A stretch of DNA of 38,796 bases from Prevotella sp. UBA5379 (GCA_002409785.1 DHOX01000088.1:1-38796); one strand, 5' to 3'; numbered from the stretch's first letter, positions 16,560 to 26,540 are shown. The notes: generated from the sequence alone by a model not told the origin. Program-made: numbers and translations.

Positions 16560-16628
16560 TTTTCACGATTTGTTCTATTAATATAATGATTTGTTTACTC
16601 CTGTCTTATCTATATTCTTGATATTTGC
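16560..16628 (+). promoter_or_regulatory. Operator plus -7 element, copy 3 (upstream of second GH16)
   Basis: TTTTCACG starts at 16560. Identical GATTTGTT half-sites lie at 16567-16574 and 16588-16595 (21 bp apart), and GATATTTGC at 16620-16628, exactly 60 nt after the element start. This matches copies 1 and 2 in sequence and spacing. The leader to the ATG at 16682 is short, about 45-50 nt. It shows that the second GH16 and susC3/D3 start a separate unit under the same control. Confidence 0.75.
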
Positions 16629-16681
16629 ACTCCCATATCCTAAGGGATCTTTAAGTCGGAGTGCTATTTAAATCTACAGGA

Positions 16682-17800
16682 ATGATAAAACCATTTATTA
16701 CTAAGAGCAGATATTTTGTCTTCTTATTAATTTCGATGACTAGCATTACTATGGCTTCTGCCAAGGGCAGGGGCTATGCGTGCGTGGCAAGGGATGGCGG
16801 AAAGACTCTAACTTCTATGTCTGTTTCCAACAGGTCTGCCAGGGATCTTCAGATAGTTTCAGATAAAAGGTCTGGTTTGAAGCATCTCGGTCATGCTATG
16901 AATCGGAATGAACTCCGGGAGGTAAGGAAAGGGGAACTGACCACTTCTGGAGCCGACCCTGCTCAACCGGATGGAACGGCTCCGGAAAAAGAACTTGGGG
17001 GCATGAAACTGGTATGGGATGATGAATTTAATGGAACAGGAAGTCCTGATAGGGCAAAATGGCGTTTTGAAACGGGTTTCCAGCGGAATCACGAGGACCA
17101 GTGGTACCAGGAAAGTAATGCTTATCTTGATGGCAAGGGGAATCTAGTCATTGAAGGGCGTAAGGAGAGAGTCCTGAATCCTGATTATCAGCCGGGGAGC
17201 TCCGACTGGAAGAAGAGTCGTGAGTATGCAGAGTATACGAGTGCCTCCTTGCAGAGCAAATATACTTACAGGTATGGAAAGGTAATCGTCAGAGCGAAGA
17301 TCCCTGTGACTGGTGGCTCGTGGCCGGCTATCTGGCAGGTGGGCAACGCCTGGGAATGGCCTCTCGGGGGTGAAATAGATATTATGGAATATTATCCTGT
17401 CAAAGGGCAGCCGGCCATACATGCTAATTATTGCTGGGGGACTGACCGGAAATGGGCCGGTCATTGGCAGTCGGTAGCCCGACCGTTGGCCTCCTTCATA
17501 GAACGGGATAAGGACTGGGTGAAAGAATATCATATATGGACGCTTGACTGGAATAAAAGGGTGTTGAAGATCTCTGTAGACGGTGAACTGATCAATGAGG
17601 TTAATACGTCCAGGACTTTCAATGGCAGCAATGGCAGTCCTCTTGCAGGCGCTCATCAGAATCCTTTCAGTAATAGCATCAATGGCTTTGGTGATCTGAT
17701 CTGGCTGAATCTTGCCCTGGGAGGGGATAATGGCGGAAAAATTGATGATAGTGCTTTTCCTGTCAGGTATGATATTGACTATGTCCGTGTGTACCGATAG
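16682..17800 (+). CDS. Second GH16 endo-hydrolase, secreted or periplasmic, duplicate of the previous GH16
   Basis: A 372-residue protein starting at ATG 16682. An in-frame GTG at 16661 would fall only about 30 nt after the promoter box. It has an ordinary signal peptide ending near SMTSITMASA with no lipobox cysteine, unlike its neighbour. Residues about 30-95 are a short basic, low-similarity segment. Residues about 97-372 are a GH16 domain close to the preceding gene, with motif EIDIMEYY (E231, D233, E236). The similarity begins in the linker (DPAQPDGTAPEKE against DPTQPDKTTPPKE). At the DNA level 15469-15511 and 17000-17042 are identical over 43 bases. This suggests a tandem duplication that lost the DUF1735 domain and lipid anchor. 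It would act on imported or released oligosaccharides in the periplasm. Confidence 0.92.
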   Translation: MIKPFITKSRYFVFLLISMTSITMASAKGRGYACVARDGGKTLTSMSVSNRSARDLQIVSDKRSGLKHLGHAMNRNELREVRKGELTTSGADPAQPDGTAPEKELGGMKLVWDDEFNGTGSPDRAKWRFETGFQRNHEDQWYQESNAYLDGKGNLVIEGRKERVLNPDYQPGSSDWKKSREYAEYTSASLQSKYTYRYGKVIVRAKIPVTGGSWPAIWQVGNAWEWPLGGEIDIMEYYPVKGQPAIHANYCWGTDRKWAGHWQSVARPLASFIERDKDWVKEYHIWTLDWNKRVLKISVDGELINEVNTSRTFNGSNGSPLAGAHQNPFSNSINGFGDLIWLNLALGGDNGGKIDDSAFPVRYDIDYVRVYR

Positions 17801-17868
17801 GGGAAGAGCTTTTCAGCAAAATAAAAAATACAGGTCTTATTGTTTGAGTAATAATTAAAAAGGTGTAT

Positions 17869-20800
17869 ATGAAAAATATTAACTTGAAAGTGCTGTCACG
17901 AGGATTTCTTTTCCTCTTGATAGGCTCTACAGGGTGCTGGTGCATCCCTGAAGCATCAGCTTCTGAAGTCGTTCGCGTCGTACAGTCTTCAGGAGTAGTC
18001 AATGGTGTGGTAGTTGACAAGAATGGGGAGGCTATTATCGGAGCAACGGTGAAAGTCGTGGGCTCGTCTCGGGGGACTGTGACGGATCTTGATGGAAAAT
18101 TTTCGATTGATGTTCCGGAGGGTGCTGACCTTTCCATTTCTTATATTGGCTATAAGACTCAGTTGGTAAAGGCTGGCAAGGGGCCTGTTACCGTCCATTT
18201 AATGGAGGAAAACAAGACCTTGAACGAAGTGGTGGTCGTCGGTTTCGGCACCCAGAAGAAAAGTGATCTGACCGGGGCCGTAAGCGTGGTCTCCGGAAAA
18301 GATCTGGCTAATGCTCCTGTAACGAATGCTACTCAGGCCTTACAGGGAATGGTCCCCGGTCTTCAGATCACACAGGGCAATGGCAGCCTGGAGGATACTC
18401 CTAGCATCAATGTCCGGGGGACGACGACAATCGGACAGGGCACCAGTGGCTCTCCGCTTATCCTGATTGATGGAATGGAAGGTGACTTGAATACGATTAA
18501 TCCTCAGGATATTGCCAGTATATCGGTACTTAAAGATGCTGCTGCATCTTCTATCTATGGTTCTCGTGCTCCTTTTGGCGTGATCTTGATTACAACAAAA
18601 AGTGGCAGTAAGAATGGCAAGGTACAAATCAACTATAATGATAGTTTCCGGTGGGGACAGCCTATAAACATGAAACACATGATGAACTCTGTCGACTTTG
18701 CCAGTTGGATGAATGATACGTTTACTAATGGGGGCAATGGTTTGTATTTCTCCGCTGACCGGATGAAAAACATTGTGGACTATGCTCATGCCAAATCCAT
18801 CGGCCCTGGAACGCGCCTGACCTCTGACGGGAGAACTCTCTATGGTATTTCTTCTAGTAACGGCTCTACCTGGGATGATGGCTATGGTACGGGAATAGAT
18901 GATGTAGACTGGTATGATGTGGTCTATAAGCACACAACTTTCTCTCAGTCTCATAACTTCAGCGCAAGCGGGGGAAGTGATCTGTTTAATTTCTATACTT
19001 CATTCAACTATCTGGATCAGGGGGGGCTGATGAATCTTGGAAATGAAGGCTTGAAACGCTATAACGGTACTTCAAAAATTAATGTAGAACTGACGAAGTG
19101 GCTGAAAATGAATTATTCCATGCGTTTCGACCGCGAAGATTACCAGCGTCCGTCCCAGTTGACCAGTGGCCTCTACAGCAATATGACGCGCCAGGGATGG
19201 CCGGTATTGCCTTTGTATGATCGCAATGGCTATTATTATTCCTCTCCTTCTCCTGCCTTGGGACTGGCAACGGGGGGAACTGATAAGACCCAGACAGATA
19301 ATATCTACCATCAGATCGGATTTACCCTGGAACCCGTAAAGGACTGGATAACACATGTTATCTTCAACTATCATATTAATTCCCAGAACAGACATTGGGA
19401 CAGCCAGCAAACTTATAACCATGACGTAAATGGACAACCGGTGATCTATAGTACCGGTTCTAATGTACATGAGGGCTATTACAAGGAAAACTACTATAAT
19501 TTTCAGGCTTATTCGGAATACTCCAAATCTTTTTTTGAAAAACATCATTTCCATGTCATGGGCGGCTTTCAGGCTGAAGACTTGAAACAGACACAGTTCG
19601 GACTTCAGACTTATGGGATCCTGATACCCGGAAAACCCGAAATCGATCTTACAAGTGGATTGGGCTATGATGGTTCCTCAATCGTTCCTGCTACAAATGG
19701 CTCTCGTAACGAGTGGACAACAGCTGGTTTCTTCGGACGCTTCAATTATGATTTCGATAACAAATATCTGTTGGAGGTAAACCTGCGCGATGATGGTACA
19801 TCACGCTTCAGGAAAGGCCACCAGTGGAAGTTGTTCCCTTCTGTCTCTGCAGGATGGAACATTGCACAGGAGAAGTTCTTCCAACCTCTCAACAATCTGA
19901 TTGACATCTTGAAACTGCGTGCCTCTTATGGCTCTCTGGGTAACCAGAATACGACTAACTGGTATCAGACCTATCAGACGATGACGGTCCAGTCTTCTGC
20001 TGGTGACTGGCTGCAGAACGGACAGAAGACTAATATAGCCATAGCTCCTGGACTGGTGTCTGAGTCGTTGACATGGGAAACCATTCAGAGTTATGACTTG
20101 GGCCTGGACTGGGGACTTTTCAATAACCGGCTGACAGGATCCTTTGACTACTATGTCCGTAATACGAAGAATATGGTTGGTAATGCCCCTGAACTTCCTG
20201 CTTTACTGGGTACTGCTGTCCCGGTAACTAATAATACGGATTTGAGGACGCTGGGCTGGGAACTGGCAATCGGATGGAGAGACCATTTGTCAAACGGACT
20301 AAATTATAGTGTCAACTTCAATCTTTCGGATGCCCGTACAAAGATTACCCGCTATCCGAATAATCCGACACAGTCGTTGTCTACTTATATCCAAGGACGC
20401 TATATCAACGAAATCTGGGGATACAAGACTATTGGCATTGCCAAGACTCAGGATGAGATGGATAAATATATGGCAACCTTGAAGAATGGCGGACAGAATG
20501 CCTTAGGGAGCAACTGGGGTGCAGGTGATATCATGTATGCCGATCTGAATGGTGATGGCAAGATTTCATCCGGATCCTATACGCTGAAAGATCATGGTGA
20601 CCTGAAATTAATCGGAAACAGTACTCCTAGGTATCTTTTCGGATTGGATATGAACGCAAGTTGGAAAGGCTTTGACTTACGTGTCTTCCTGCAGGGGGTC
20701 ATGAAGAGGGACTGCTGGGTAGGCGGTAACTATTTGTTTGGCGCTACTTCCGGCGGACAATGGTGGTCTGCGGGGATTACTAAGGTGAAGGATTATTTCC

Positions 20801-21144
20801 GTGATGCGGATACGTGGTCCGTAAAGAATGGCTATGAGACAGAAAACACTGATGCTTATCTGCCGCGTCCTGTCTATAGTGATAAGAATTTGCAGATCCA
20901 GACACGCTATTTGCAGAATGCTGCCTATATCCGCTTGAAGAACCTCCAGATCGGCTATACTATACCTCGTATCCTTACTTCCCGCTGGGGGGTGAATAAC
21001 CTGAGGGTCTTCTTCTCAGGGGAAAATCTTCTTACAGGTACAAAATTAGCTAAACAGTTTGACCCGGAGACGGTTTTCTCATATAGTGGAAATGGTTATC
21101 CATTATCTAAAACTTATTCTTTTGGGCTAAGTATAACATTTTAA
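17869..21144 (+). CDS. SusC-like TonB-dependent transporter (SusC3)
   Basis: A 1091-residue SusC/RagA protein starting at ATG 17869; a GTG at 17863 is in frame. The signal peptide ends near EASASE. The carboxypeptidase-regulatory-like domain (about 45-115) contains LSISYIGYKTQLVKAGKG. It is followed by LNEVVVVGFGTQKKSDLTGA, a plug with LILIDGMEGDLNTINPQDIA and LKDAAASSIYGSRAPFGVIL, and a barrel ending TYSFGLSITF. Its N-terminal region is nearly the same as in SusC4, and the rest of the barrel is recognisably related, so the two pairs come from one duplication. It begins 68 bp after the second GH16 with no clear promoter between, so it is probably read from operator copy 3. Its stop overlaps a possible susD3 start (TAATG at 21142). 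Confidence 0.95.
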   Translation: MKNINLKVLSRGFLFLLIGSTGCWCIPEASASEVVRVVQSSGVVNGVVVDKNGEAIIGATVKVVGSSRGTVTDLDGKFSIDVPEGADLSISYIGYKTQLVKAGKGPVTVHLMEENKTLNEVVVVGFGTQKKSDLTGAVSVVSGKDLANAPVTNATQALQGMVPGLQITQGNGSLEDTPSINVRGTTTIGQGTSGSPLILIDGMEGDLNTINPQDIASISVLKDAAASSIYGSRAPFGVILITTKSGSKNGKVQINYNDSFRWGQPINMKHMMNSVDFASWMNDTFTNGGNGLYFSADRMKNIVDYAHAKSIGPGTRLTSDGRTLYGISSSNGSTWDDGYGTGIDDVDWYDVVYKHTTFSQSHNFSASGGSDLFNFYTSFNYLDQGGLMNLGNEGLKRYNGTSKINVELTKWLKMNYSMRFDREDYQRPSQLTSGLYSNMTRQGWPVLPLYDRNGYYYSSPSPALGLATGGTDKTQTDNIYHQIGFTLEPVKDWITHVIFNYHINSQNRHWDSQQTYNHDVNGQPVIYSTGSNVHEGYYKENYYNFQAYSEYSKSFFEKHHFHVMGGFQAEDLKQTQFGLQTYGILIPGKPEIDLTSGLGYDGSSIVPATNGSRNEWTTAGFFGRFNYDFDNKYLLEVNLRDDGTSRFRKGHQWKLFPSVSAGWNIAQEKFFQPLNNLIDILKLRASYGSLGNQNTTNWYQTYQTMTVQSSAGDWLQNGQKTNIAIAPGLVSESLTWETIQSYDLGLDWGLFNNRLTGSFDYYVRNTKNMVGNAPELPALLGTAVPVTNNTDLRTLGWELAIGWRDHLSNGLNYSVNFNLSDARTKITRYPNNPTQSLSTYIQGRYINEIWGYKTIGIAKTQDEMDKYMATLKNGGQNALGSNWGAGDIMYADLNGDGKISSGSYTLKDHGDLKLIGNSTPRYLFGLDMNASWKGFDLRVFLQGVMKRDCWVGGNYLFGATSGGQWWSAGITKVKDYFRDADTWSVKNGYETENTDAYLPRPVYSDKNLQIQTRYLQNAAYIRLKNLQIGYTIPRILTSRWGVNNLRVFFSGENLLTGTKLAKQFDPETVFSYSGNGYPLSKTYSFGLSITF

Positions 21145-21155
21145 TGACTGAAGTT

Positions 21156-23171
21156 ATGAAATTAGATGTTAGATCAATAATAATCTTATTGCTGGGCGGA
21201 ATGGCCCTGTCTTCTTGTGATGATTTCCTGGATAAGCAGCCTCCTTCATACATTACACCGGAGGATTATTATACCAGTGAATCGGAGGTCCAGGCTTGTG
21301 CTAATGAGTTTTATACGATTTTGCCTTCTCATTCAAGTAATGTGTGGGGGTATGGTACTTTCGGACTTGATAATAATACGGATAATCAGGCTGGTATGTC
21401 TGCTAATAATAAATATGCCAAGGGATTATGGCTTGTAGGACAGACGAATGGTAACTGGTCGTGGAATACTATTCGTAATATCAACTATCAGCTGAATGCT
21501 GTCTTAACTAATTATAAGGCTAAGAAAATCCAGGGCTCTGACACAAATATCCGGCAATATATAGGTGAACTGTATTTCTTCCGGGCTTATGCCTATTTCG
21601 ATATGCTCCAGAAATTTGGGGATCTGCCTATTGTCACACAGTCTTTCCCTGACGAGGAATCCATTCTGGTTGCTGCTAATAAGCGCAGACCTTGTAATGA
21701 GGTGGCAAGGTTCATCATCAGTGACTTGGATACGGCAAGGACTTATATGAAGGATAATTTTGAAGCTCGTCATACGAGAATATCTCCTGATGTAGCTGAA
21801 TTGTTCAAGTCTAGGGTAGCGCTTTATGAGGGTTCATGGTTGACAAATTTCGCAGGGACTCCGTTCGTTCCGGATGGCCCGGGATGGCCTGGCAAGAATA
21901 AGGATTATAATGCGGACTATAAGTATCCGACAGGTAGTGTTGATGCTGAAGCTCAATATTTCTTGCAGATTGCAGCTCAGTCTGCTGAGGATGTTGCTGA
22001 GAAATATAAGGGGAAATTGTCAGTAAATACTGGTCTGGTGCCTCAGTCGACTGATGATCCTGACAATCCTTACTTCAGCCTTTTTGGCAATACGGATATG
22101 TCTAAATACCCGGAAGTGCTCTTATGGAGGGAATATAATAAATCTTTAGGTGAGGTCAATAATGTCGAGGTGGCGATCCAGCATGGTGATATTGATGCGG
22201 GAATAACTAGAAGTCTGGTACAATCGTTCCTGATGAAGGATGGACGTCCTATCTATTCTTCTGATTATCAGTATGAAGATACGACTCTGGCATCTGTTGC
22301 CAAAAACCGGGATCCTCGTCTGACCATATTTCTGAAAGTCCCCGGACAGGTAAATGTCTTTAAGAATATGGATGCTACTTATGGTGATCATGCAGTTCCT
22401 GTTGAGCCGGTTCCTAATATTACCAATAGAAGTTATGAGAAAGGCTATAGCACAGGATATACGATCCGGAAGGGGGGTACCTTTGACAAGGCCTTATGTG
22501 CGAATGGTGGGGGATATACGGCTTCCATCACCTTCCGGGCAACGGAAGCCCTGCTCAATTATATGGAGGCAGAGTATATGCTGACTAAGGACATTAATGC
22601 CGGTCATATCCTTGAATATTGGAGGATTATCCGTCAAAGTGCTGGCTTTACAGGTGATGCCGTTAATCCGGAAGTAACGATCCAGGCGACTGATATGAGT
22701 AAGGAGAAACTTGACTGGGGGGCATATACGGCCGGACAGTTACTGACGGATAAAGTGTTGTACAATATCCGCAGGGAGCGCCGTTGTGAACTGATGGCTG
22801 AAGGCCTGCGCTGGATGGACCTGGAACGTTGGAGATCTCTTGATCAGATGATCGATACTCCGTATCATATCGAAGGCTTCCATCTCTGGAATACTCCTAT
22901 GGAGAAATGGTACAACAATTTGGTTGCTGATGGCAGTTCTAGTTCTGATGCTTCTGAGGAATCCAGAAGTGAGTACTTCAGACCTTATGAGATTGTGCTG
23001 ACGAATAATCCATTTGCTAATGGCTATACCTGGGCTATGGCTCAATATCTGCAGCCCCTTCCAATCAAGGAATTCTTGTTGACAGCCAGTGATCATGCTT
23101 CTATAGATAAATCACCGTTGTACCAGAATCCTTATTGGCCGACTGTTCCTGATGAGCCTGCTGAAAAGTAA
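21156..23171 (+). CDS. SusD-like glycan-binding surface lipoprotein (SusD3)
   Basis: A 671-residue lipoprotein from ATG 21156 (MKLDVRSIIILLLGGMALSSC, lipobox LSSC). An in-frame ATG at 21144 overlaps the susC3 stop and adds four residues. SusD motifs include DDFLDKQPPSYITPEDYY, GELYFFRAYAYFDMLQKFGD, FRATEALLNYMEAEYMLTKD, NIRRERRCELMAEGLRWMDL and the end LPIKEFLLTASDHASIDKSP. It is paired with SusC3 and is a relative of SusD4: both share FRAxEAxLNYxEAEYxL, the NIRRERRCE block and a C-terminal SPxYQNPxWPTV. A large hairpin follows 20 bp after the stop. Confidence 0.95.
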   Translation: MKLDVRSIIILLLGGMALSSCDDFLDKQPPSYITPEDYYTSESEVQACANEFYTILPSHSSNVWGYGTFGLDNNTDNQAGMSANNKYAKGLWLVGQTNGNWSWNTIRNINYQLNAVLTNYKAKKIQGSDTNIRQYIGELYFFRAYAYFDMLQKFGDLPIVTQSFPDEESILVAANKRRPCNEVARFIISDLDTARTYMKDNFEARHTRISPDVAELFKSRVALYEGSWLTNFAGTPFVPDGPGWPGKNKDYNADYKYPTGSVDAEAQYFLQIAAQSAEDVAEKYKGKLSVNTGLVPQSTDDPDNPYFSLFGNTDMSKYPEVLLWREYNKSLGEVNNVEVAIQHGDIDAGITRSLVQSFLMKDGRPIYSSDYQYEDTTLASVAKNRDPRLTIFLKVPGQVNVFKNMDATYGDHAVPVEPVPNITNRSYEKGYSTGYTIRKGGTFDKALCANGGGYTASITFRATEALLNYMEAEYMLTKDINAGHILEYWRIIRQSAGFTGDAVNPEVTIQATDMSKEKLDWGAYTAGQLLTDKVLYNIRRERRCELMAEGLRWMDLERWRSLDQMIDTPYHIEGFHLWNTPMEKWYNNLVADGSSSSDASEESRSEYFRPYEIVLTNNPFANGYTWAMAQYLQPLPIKEFLLTASDHASIDKSPLYQNPYWPTVPDEPAEK

Positions 23172-23191
23172 TTGAATGGTTGTGATCTGTT

Positions 23192-23229
23192 TTGAGTCCA
23201 CTTTAAAATAATCCTTAAAGTGGACTCAA
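23192..23229 (+). terminator. 15-bp perfect hairpin between susD3 and susC4
   Basis: TTGAGTCCACTTTAA (23192-23206) and TTAAAGTGGACTCAA (23215-23229) form a perfect 15-bp stem with an 8-nt loop. No T-tract follows, so it may be a transcription end, a partial stop or an RNA-stability element. It lies 78 bp before susC4, for which I found no clear promoter or operator copy. Confidence 0.6.
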
Positions 23230-23306
23230 TCTATTGAAAGTCGAGAAACTAATAGCTTATAGTAATCGATGAAAGTTTAATTTTTATAAATAAAATCAAT
23301 GTATTC

Positions 23307-26300
23307 ATGAAAAATGCTAATTTTAAAATCCTGTCTAAAGGATTATTTTTGTTTTTGCTAGGTTCAGCAGGTATTGCAATATCCGATAGGGTTCAGGCTG
23401 CTGAAATCATCCATTTGGAACAGCAATCTGGAACAGTCCAGGGGACGGTCGTAGATCAGAATGGAGAACCGGTTATCGGAGCAACCGTCAAAATTATGGG
23501 TTCTTCTCGTGGTACTGTAACGGATCTTGATGGGAAATTTTCTGTTGATGTCCCGGCAGGGACTACCCTTTCAATTTCCTATATTGGCTACAAGACTCAG
23601 TTGGTAAAGGCTGGCAAAGGTCCTGTAACAATACATCTAGTAGAGGAAAACAAAACCTTGAATGAGGTAGTGGTGGTCGGTTTTGGTACTCAGAAAAAAA
23701 GTGATCTGACGGGAGCTGTTGGGATTGCGACTGCAAAGGACATTGAAGCTCGTCCTGTCTCAAGTGCTACGGATGCTCTTCAGGGAGTCGTACCTGGCTT
23801 GAATATTGATACCGGTAACTATGGTGGAGATCTGAATGCTTCGAAAAGTATAGATATTCGTGGTACGGGTTCCATTAATGAGGGCTCAAGTAGTTCTCCT
23901 CTTATCTTGATAGATGGTATGGAAGGTGATCTGAATACAATTAATCCTCAAGACATTGAAAGTATTTCTGTATTGAAGGATGCTGCTGCTTCTTCTATTT
24001 ATGGGTCTCGTGCACCTTTTGGCGTTATTCTTGTAACAACTAAAGGGGGACATAAGGGGCGTGCTGTAATTAATTATAATACGAATTTAAGATGGAATAC
24101 TCCTGTGTTTTTACCCAAGATGATGAATTCGTATCAGTTCGCTACATTCTTTGATCAGGCAAATTTTAATGGCAGTGGCCAACATCTTTATAGTGATGAT
24201 GAACGCCAGAAAATTTATGATTACATGACTGGAGCCAGTGACGTCTATGTAGAGCAAGGCTCTGGCGGTAAATGGAACTATGACCATACTTATGCAAATG
24301 TAGATTGGCTGAAACAGTATTATAAAAACTGGTCTTTCTCTCAAGAGCACAATGCAAGTATAAGTGGGGGAAATGACCAGGTTACGTATTATGTATCAGG
24401 TAATTATTTGGGCCAGGGAGGATTTTTGCGATATGGCACAGACCAGGCTGAACGATTCAATCTTGCAGGTAAGATTAATGCTAGAATTTCTAAATATGTG
24501 AAAATCGGATACAGTTCTCGGTGGACACGTAATAATTATGCTCGCCCTACGGTGATGGATGATGGATTCTATAATAATATTATGCGTAGATGCAGACCTA
24601 ATCGTGCAATAAAGGATCCTAATGGATATTATATGGCTGATATTAATTATATAGAAGCATTGCAGGATGGCGGACGATATAAACTTAATAATGATGAGCT
24701 TTCTCAACAAATCCTGGTGACCGTAACTCCTTTGAAAGACTGGAATATTTATGGTGAATTCAATATGAAAACCGATGATAACTGGACCCATCAGGCTACA
24801 AATATAACCTATGCTCATTATGCTGATAATCCTGAACAAACTTATATTCCAAGTGCTACGAGTCCTACTCATGATTCTGTATACGAATATTCTTATAAAA
24901 GTACTTACCTGAATCCTACTCTTTATTCAGATTATTCATTGAATTTGAATGAAGTGCACCATTTTAAATTTATGCTTGGCTTTCAGGCTGAGAAGATGGA
25001 CTATAAAGATATCTCCGCATCACGTAATGACATGATCACGGAGGAATTGCCAGTACTGGATCTGACAACTAGTACGGACACCTATAGTATTGGAGGGGTC
25101 TATCAGAAATGGCGTAATGCTGGCTTCTTCGGTCGTATAAATTATGACTATGATGGAAAGTATCTTTTTGAAGCAAATCTGCGGTATGATGGTTCTTCAC
25201 GTTTTAGAGCCGATCATCGTTGGGTATGGACTCCTTCTTTTTCTGCTGGCTGGAATGTCGCACGTGAGAACTTCTGGAAACCATTGGTGAATTATGTTAA
25301 CACTTTGAAACTCCGGTTCTCGTGGGGTGAATTAGCTAATCAGAATACTTCTAGTTGGTATCCTACTTATCAGACAATGAATGTTTATTCTGTGAATGGA
25401 ACTTGGTTGCAGGATGGCTCAAAACCGACTACGGCATGGATGCCTGCACTTATATCTTCTTCCTTGACATGGGAAAAAGTTTATGATACAAATATTGGTC
25501 TTGATTGGGGAGCTTTTAATAATCGTTTTACGGGTAGCCTGGATTATTATTGGCGTAAAACAAAGAATATGGTTGGACCGGGTGTTGAACTTCCGGCAAC
25601 ACTGGGAACAGATGTTCCCAAAACGAATAATTGTGACTTGACTACTTATGGATGGGAACTTCTGGCACAGTGGCGTGATCAGATCGGAGAGGTCCATTAT
25701 GGAATAAAGTTGAATATCTCTGATGACCAAACGCGAATTGATAAATATCCGAATCCGACTCGTTCCCTTAGTACTTATATACAAGGAGAATTGATTGGCA
25801 ATATCTATGGTTATCAGACGATAGGCATTGCTAAGACACAAGAGGAGATGGATAACCATCTGAAGAATGCGGATCAGACAGCGCTTGGTTCAAATTGGTC
25901 GGCTGGTGATATCATGTATGCTGATTTGAATGGTGATGGAAAGGTAAACAGTGGCGCGGATACAGAAGATAATATGGGTGATTTAAAGAAGATTGGGAAT
26001 GATCATCCTCGTTTTCGTACAGGGGTTACTCTTGATGCCAGCTGGAAGGGATTTGATTTCTCAATGTTCTGGCAGGGAGTCCTGAAAAGAGACTGGTATC
26101 CTGGTGAAAACAATATGTTGTTTTGGGGGGTCACCGGATCAGGACAATGGTGGTCAACTGCATTGAAACACCAGTTGGATTATTTTCGCGCAGCTGATAC
26201 ATCTGAGGATAGGCTTGGCCCGAATGTGAATGCTTATTATCCTCGGCCCTTGTTTAGTAATAAAAATCATTTGTCGCAGACAAAATATTTGCAGAATGCA

Positions 26301-26528
26301 GCTTATATGCGTCTGAAAAATCTTCAAATTGGTTATACCCTTCCTCATACTTTGGTTAATGCAATTGGCTTGCAGAATGTACGTGTTTACCTTTCTGGAG
26401 AAAATCTGATCACGATCACCAGTTTGGCTAAAGTCATTGATCCGGAGACTGCTGGTTATGGTTTTCAAGGAGGAATGACTTATCCGCTTTCCAGAACCTA
26501 TTCTTTTGGCTTAAGTATTAACTTCTAA
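23307..26528 (+). CDS. SusC-like TonB-dependent transporter (SusC4), paralogue of SusC3
   Basis: A 1073-residue SusC protein. The signal peptide ends near RVQAAE. The carboxypeptidase-regulatory-like domain (about 45-115) carries LSISYIGYKTQLVKAGKG, as in SusC3. LNEVVVVGFGTQKKSDLTGA, LILIDGMEGDLNTINPQDIE and LKDAAASSIYGSRAPFGVIL repeat the SusC3 sequence almost exactly, while barrel segments diverge (for example the stretches following INYNTNLRWNTP and DRLGPNVNAYYPRP). It ends TYSFGLSINF. It is expected to import oligosaccharides with SusD4. The DNA looks more AT-rich than susC3, so the duplication is not very recent or the two copies have been under different pressures. No operator copy was found in the 135-bp gap before it. 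Confidence 0.95.
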   Translation: MKNANFKILSKGLFLFLLGSAGIAISDRVQAAEIIHLEQQSGTVQGTVVDQNGEPVIGATVKIMGSSRGTVTDLDGKFSVDVPAGTTLSISYIGYKTQLVKAGKGPVTIHLVEENKTLNEVVVVGFGTQKKSDLTGAVGIATAKDIEARPVSSATDALQGVVPGLNIDTGNYGGDLNASKSIDIRGTGSINEGSSSSPLILIDGMEGDLNTINPQDIESISVLKDAAASSIYGSRAPFGVILVTTKGGHKGRAVINYNTNLRWNTPVFLPKMMNSYQFATFFDQANFNGSGQHLYSDDERQKIYDYMTGASDVYVEQGSGGKWNYDHTYANVDWLKQYYKNWSFSQEHNASISGGNDQVTYYVSGNYLGQGGFLRYGTDQAERFNLAGKINARISKYVKIGYSSRWTRNNYARPTVMDDGFYNNIMRRCRPNRAIKDPNGYYMADINYIEALQDGGRYKLNNDELSQQILVTVTPLKDWNIYGEFNMKTDDNWTHQATNITYAHYADNPEQTYIPSATSPTHDSVYEYSYKSTYLNPTLYSDYSLNLNEVHHFKFMLGFQAEKMDYKDISASRNDMITEELPVLDLTTSTDTYSIGGVYQKWRNAGFFGRINYDYDGKYLFEANLRYDGSSRFRADHRWVWTPSFSAGWNVARENFWKPLVNYVNTLKLRFSWGELANQNTSSWYPTYQTMNVYSVNGTWLQDGSKPTTAWMPALISSSLTWEKVYDTNIGLDWGAFNNRFTGSLDYYWRKTKNMVGPGVELPATLGTDVPKTNNCDLTTYGWELLAQWRDQIGEVHYGIKLNISDDQTRIDKYPNPTRSLSTYIQGELIGNIYGYQTIGIAKTQEEMDNHLKNADQTALGSNWSAGDIMYADLNGDGKVNSGADTEDNMGDLKKIGNDHPRFRTGVTLDASWKGFDFSMFWQGVLKRDWYPGENNMLFWGVTGSGQWWSTALKHQLDYFRAADTSEDRLGPNVNAYYPRPLFSNKNHLSQTKYLQNAAYMRLKNLQIGYTLPHTLVNAIGLQNVRVYLSGENLITITSLAKVIDPETAGYGFQGGMTYPLSRTYSFGLSINF

Positions 26529-26540
26529 AATCTTAAAGCA

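Noticed and set aside
17801..17868. Fourth operator copy before susC3
   Set aside because: The gap has no GATTTGTT pair and no GAnnTTTGC box, so susC3 is probably read from the GH16 promoter at 16560.
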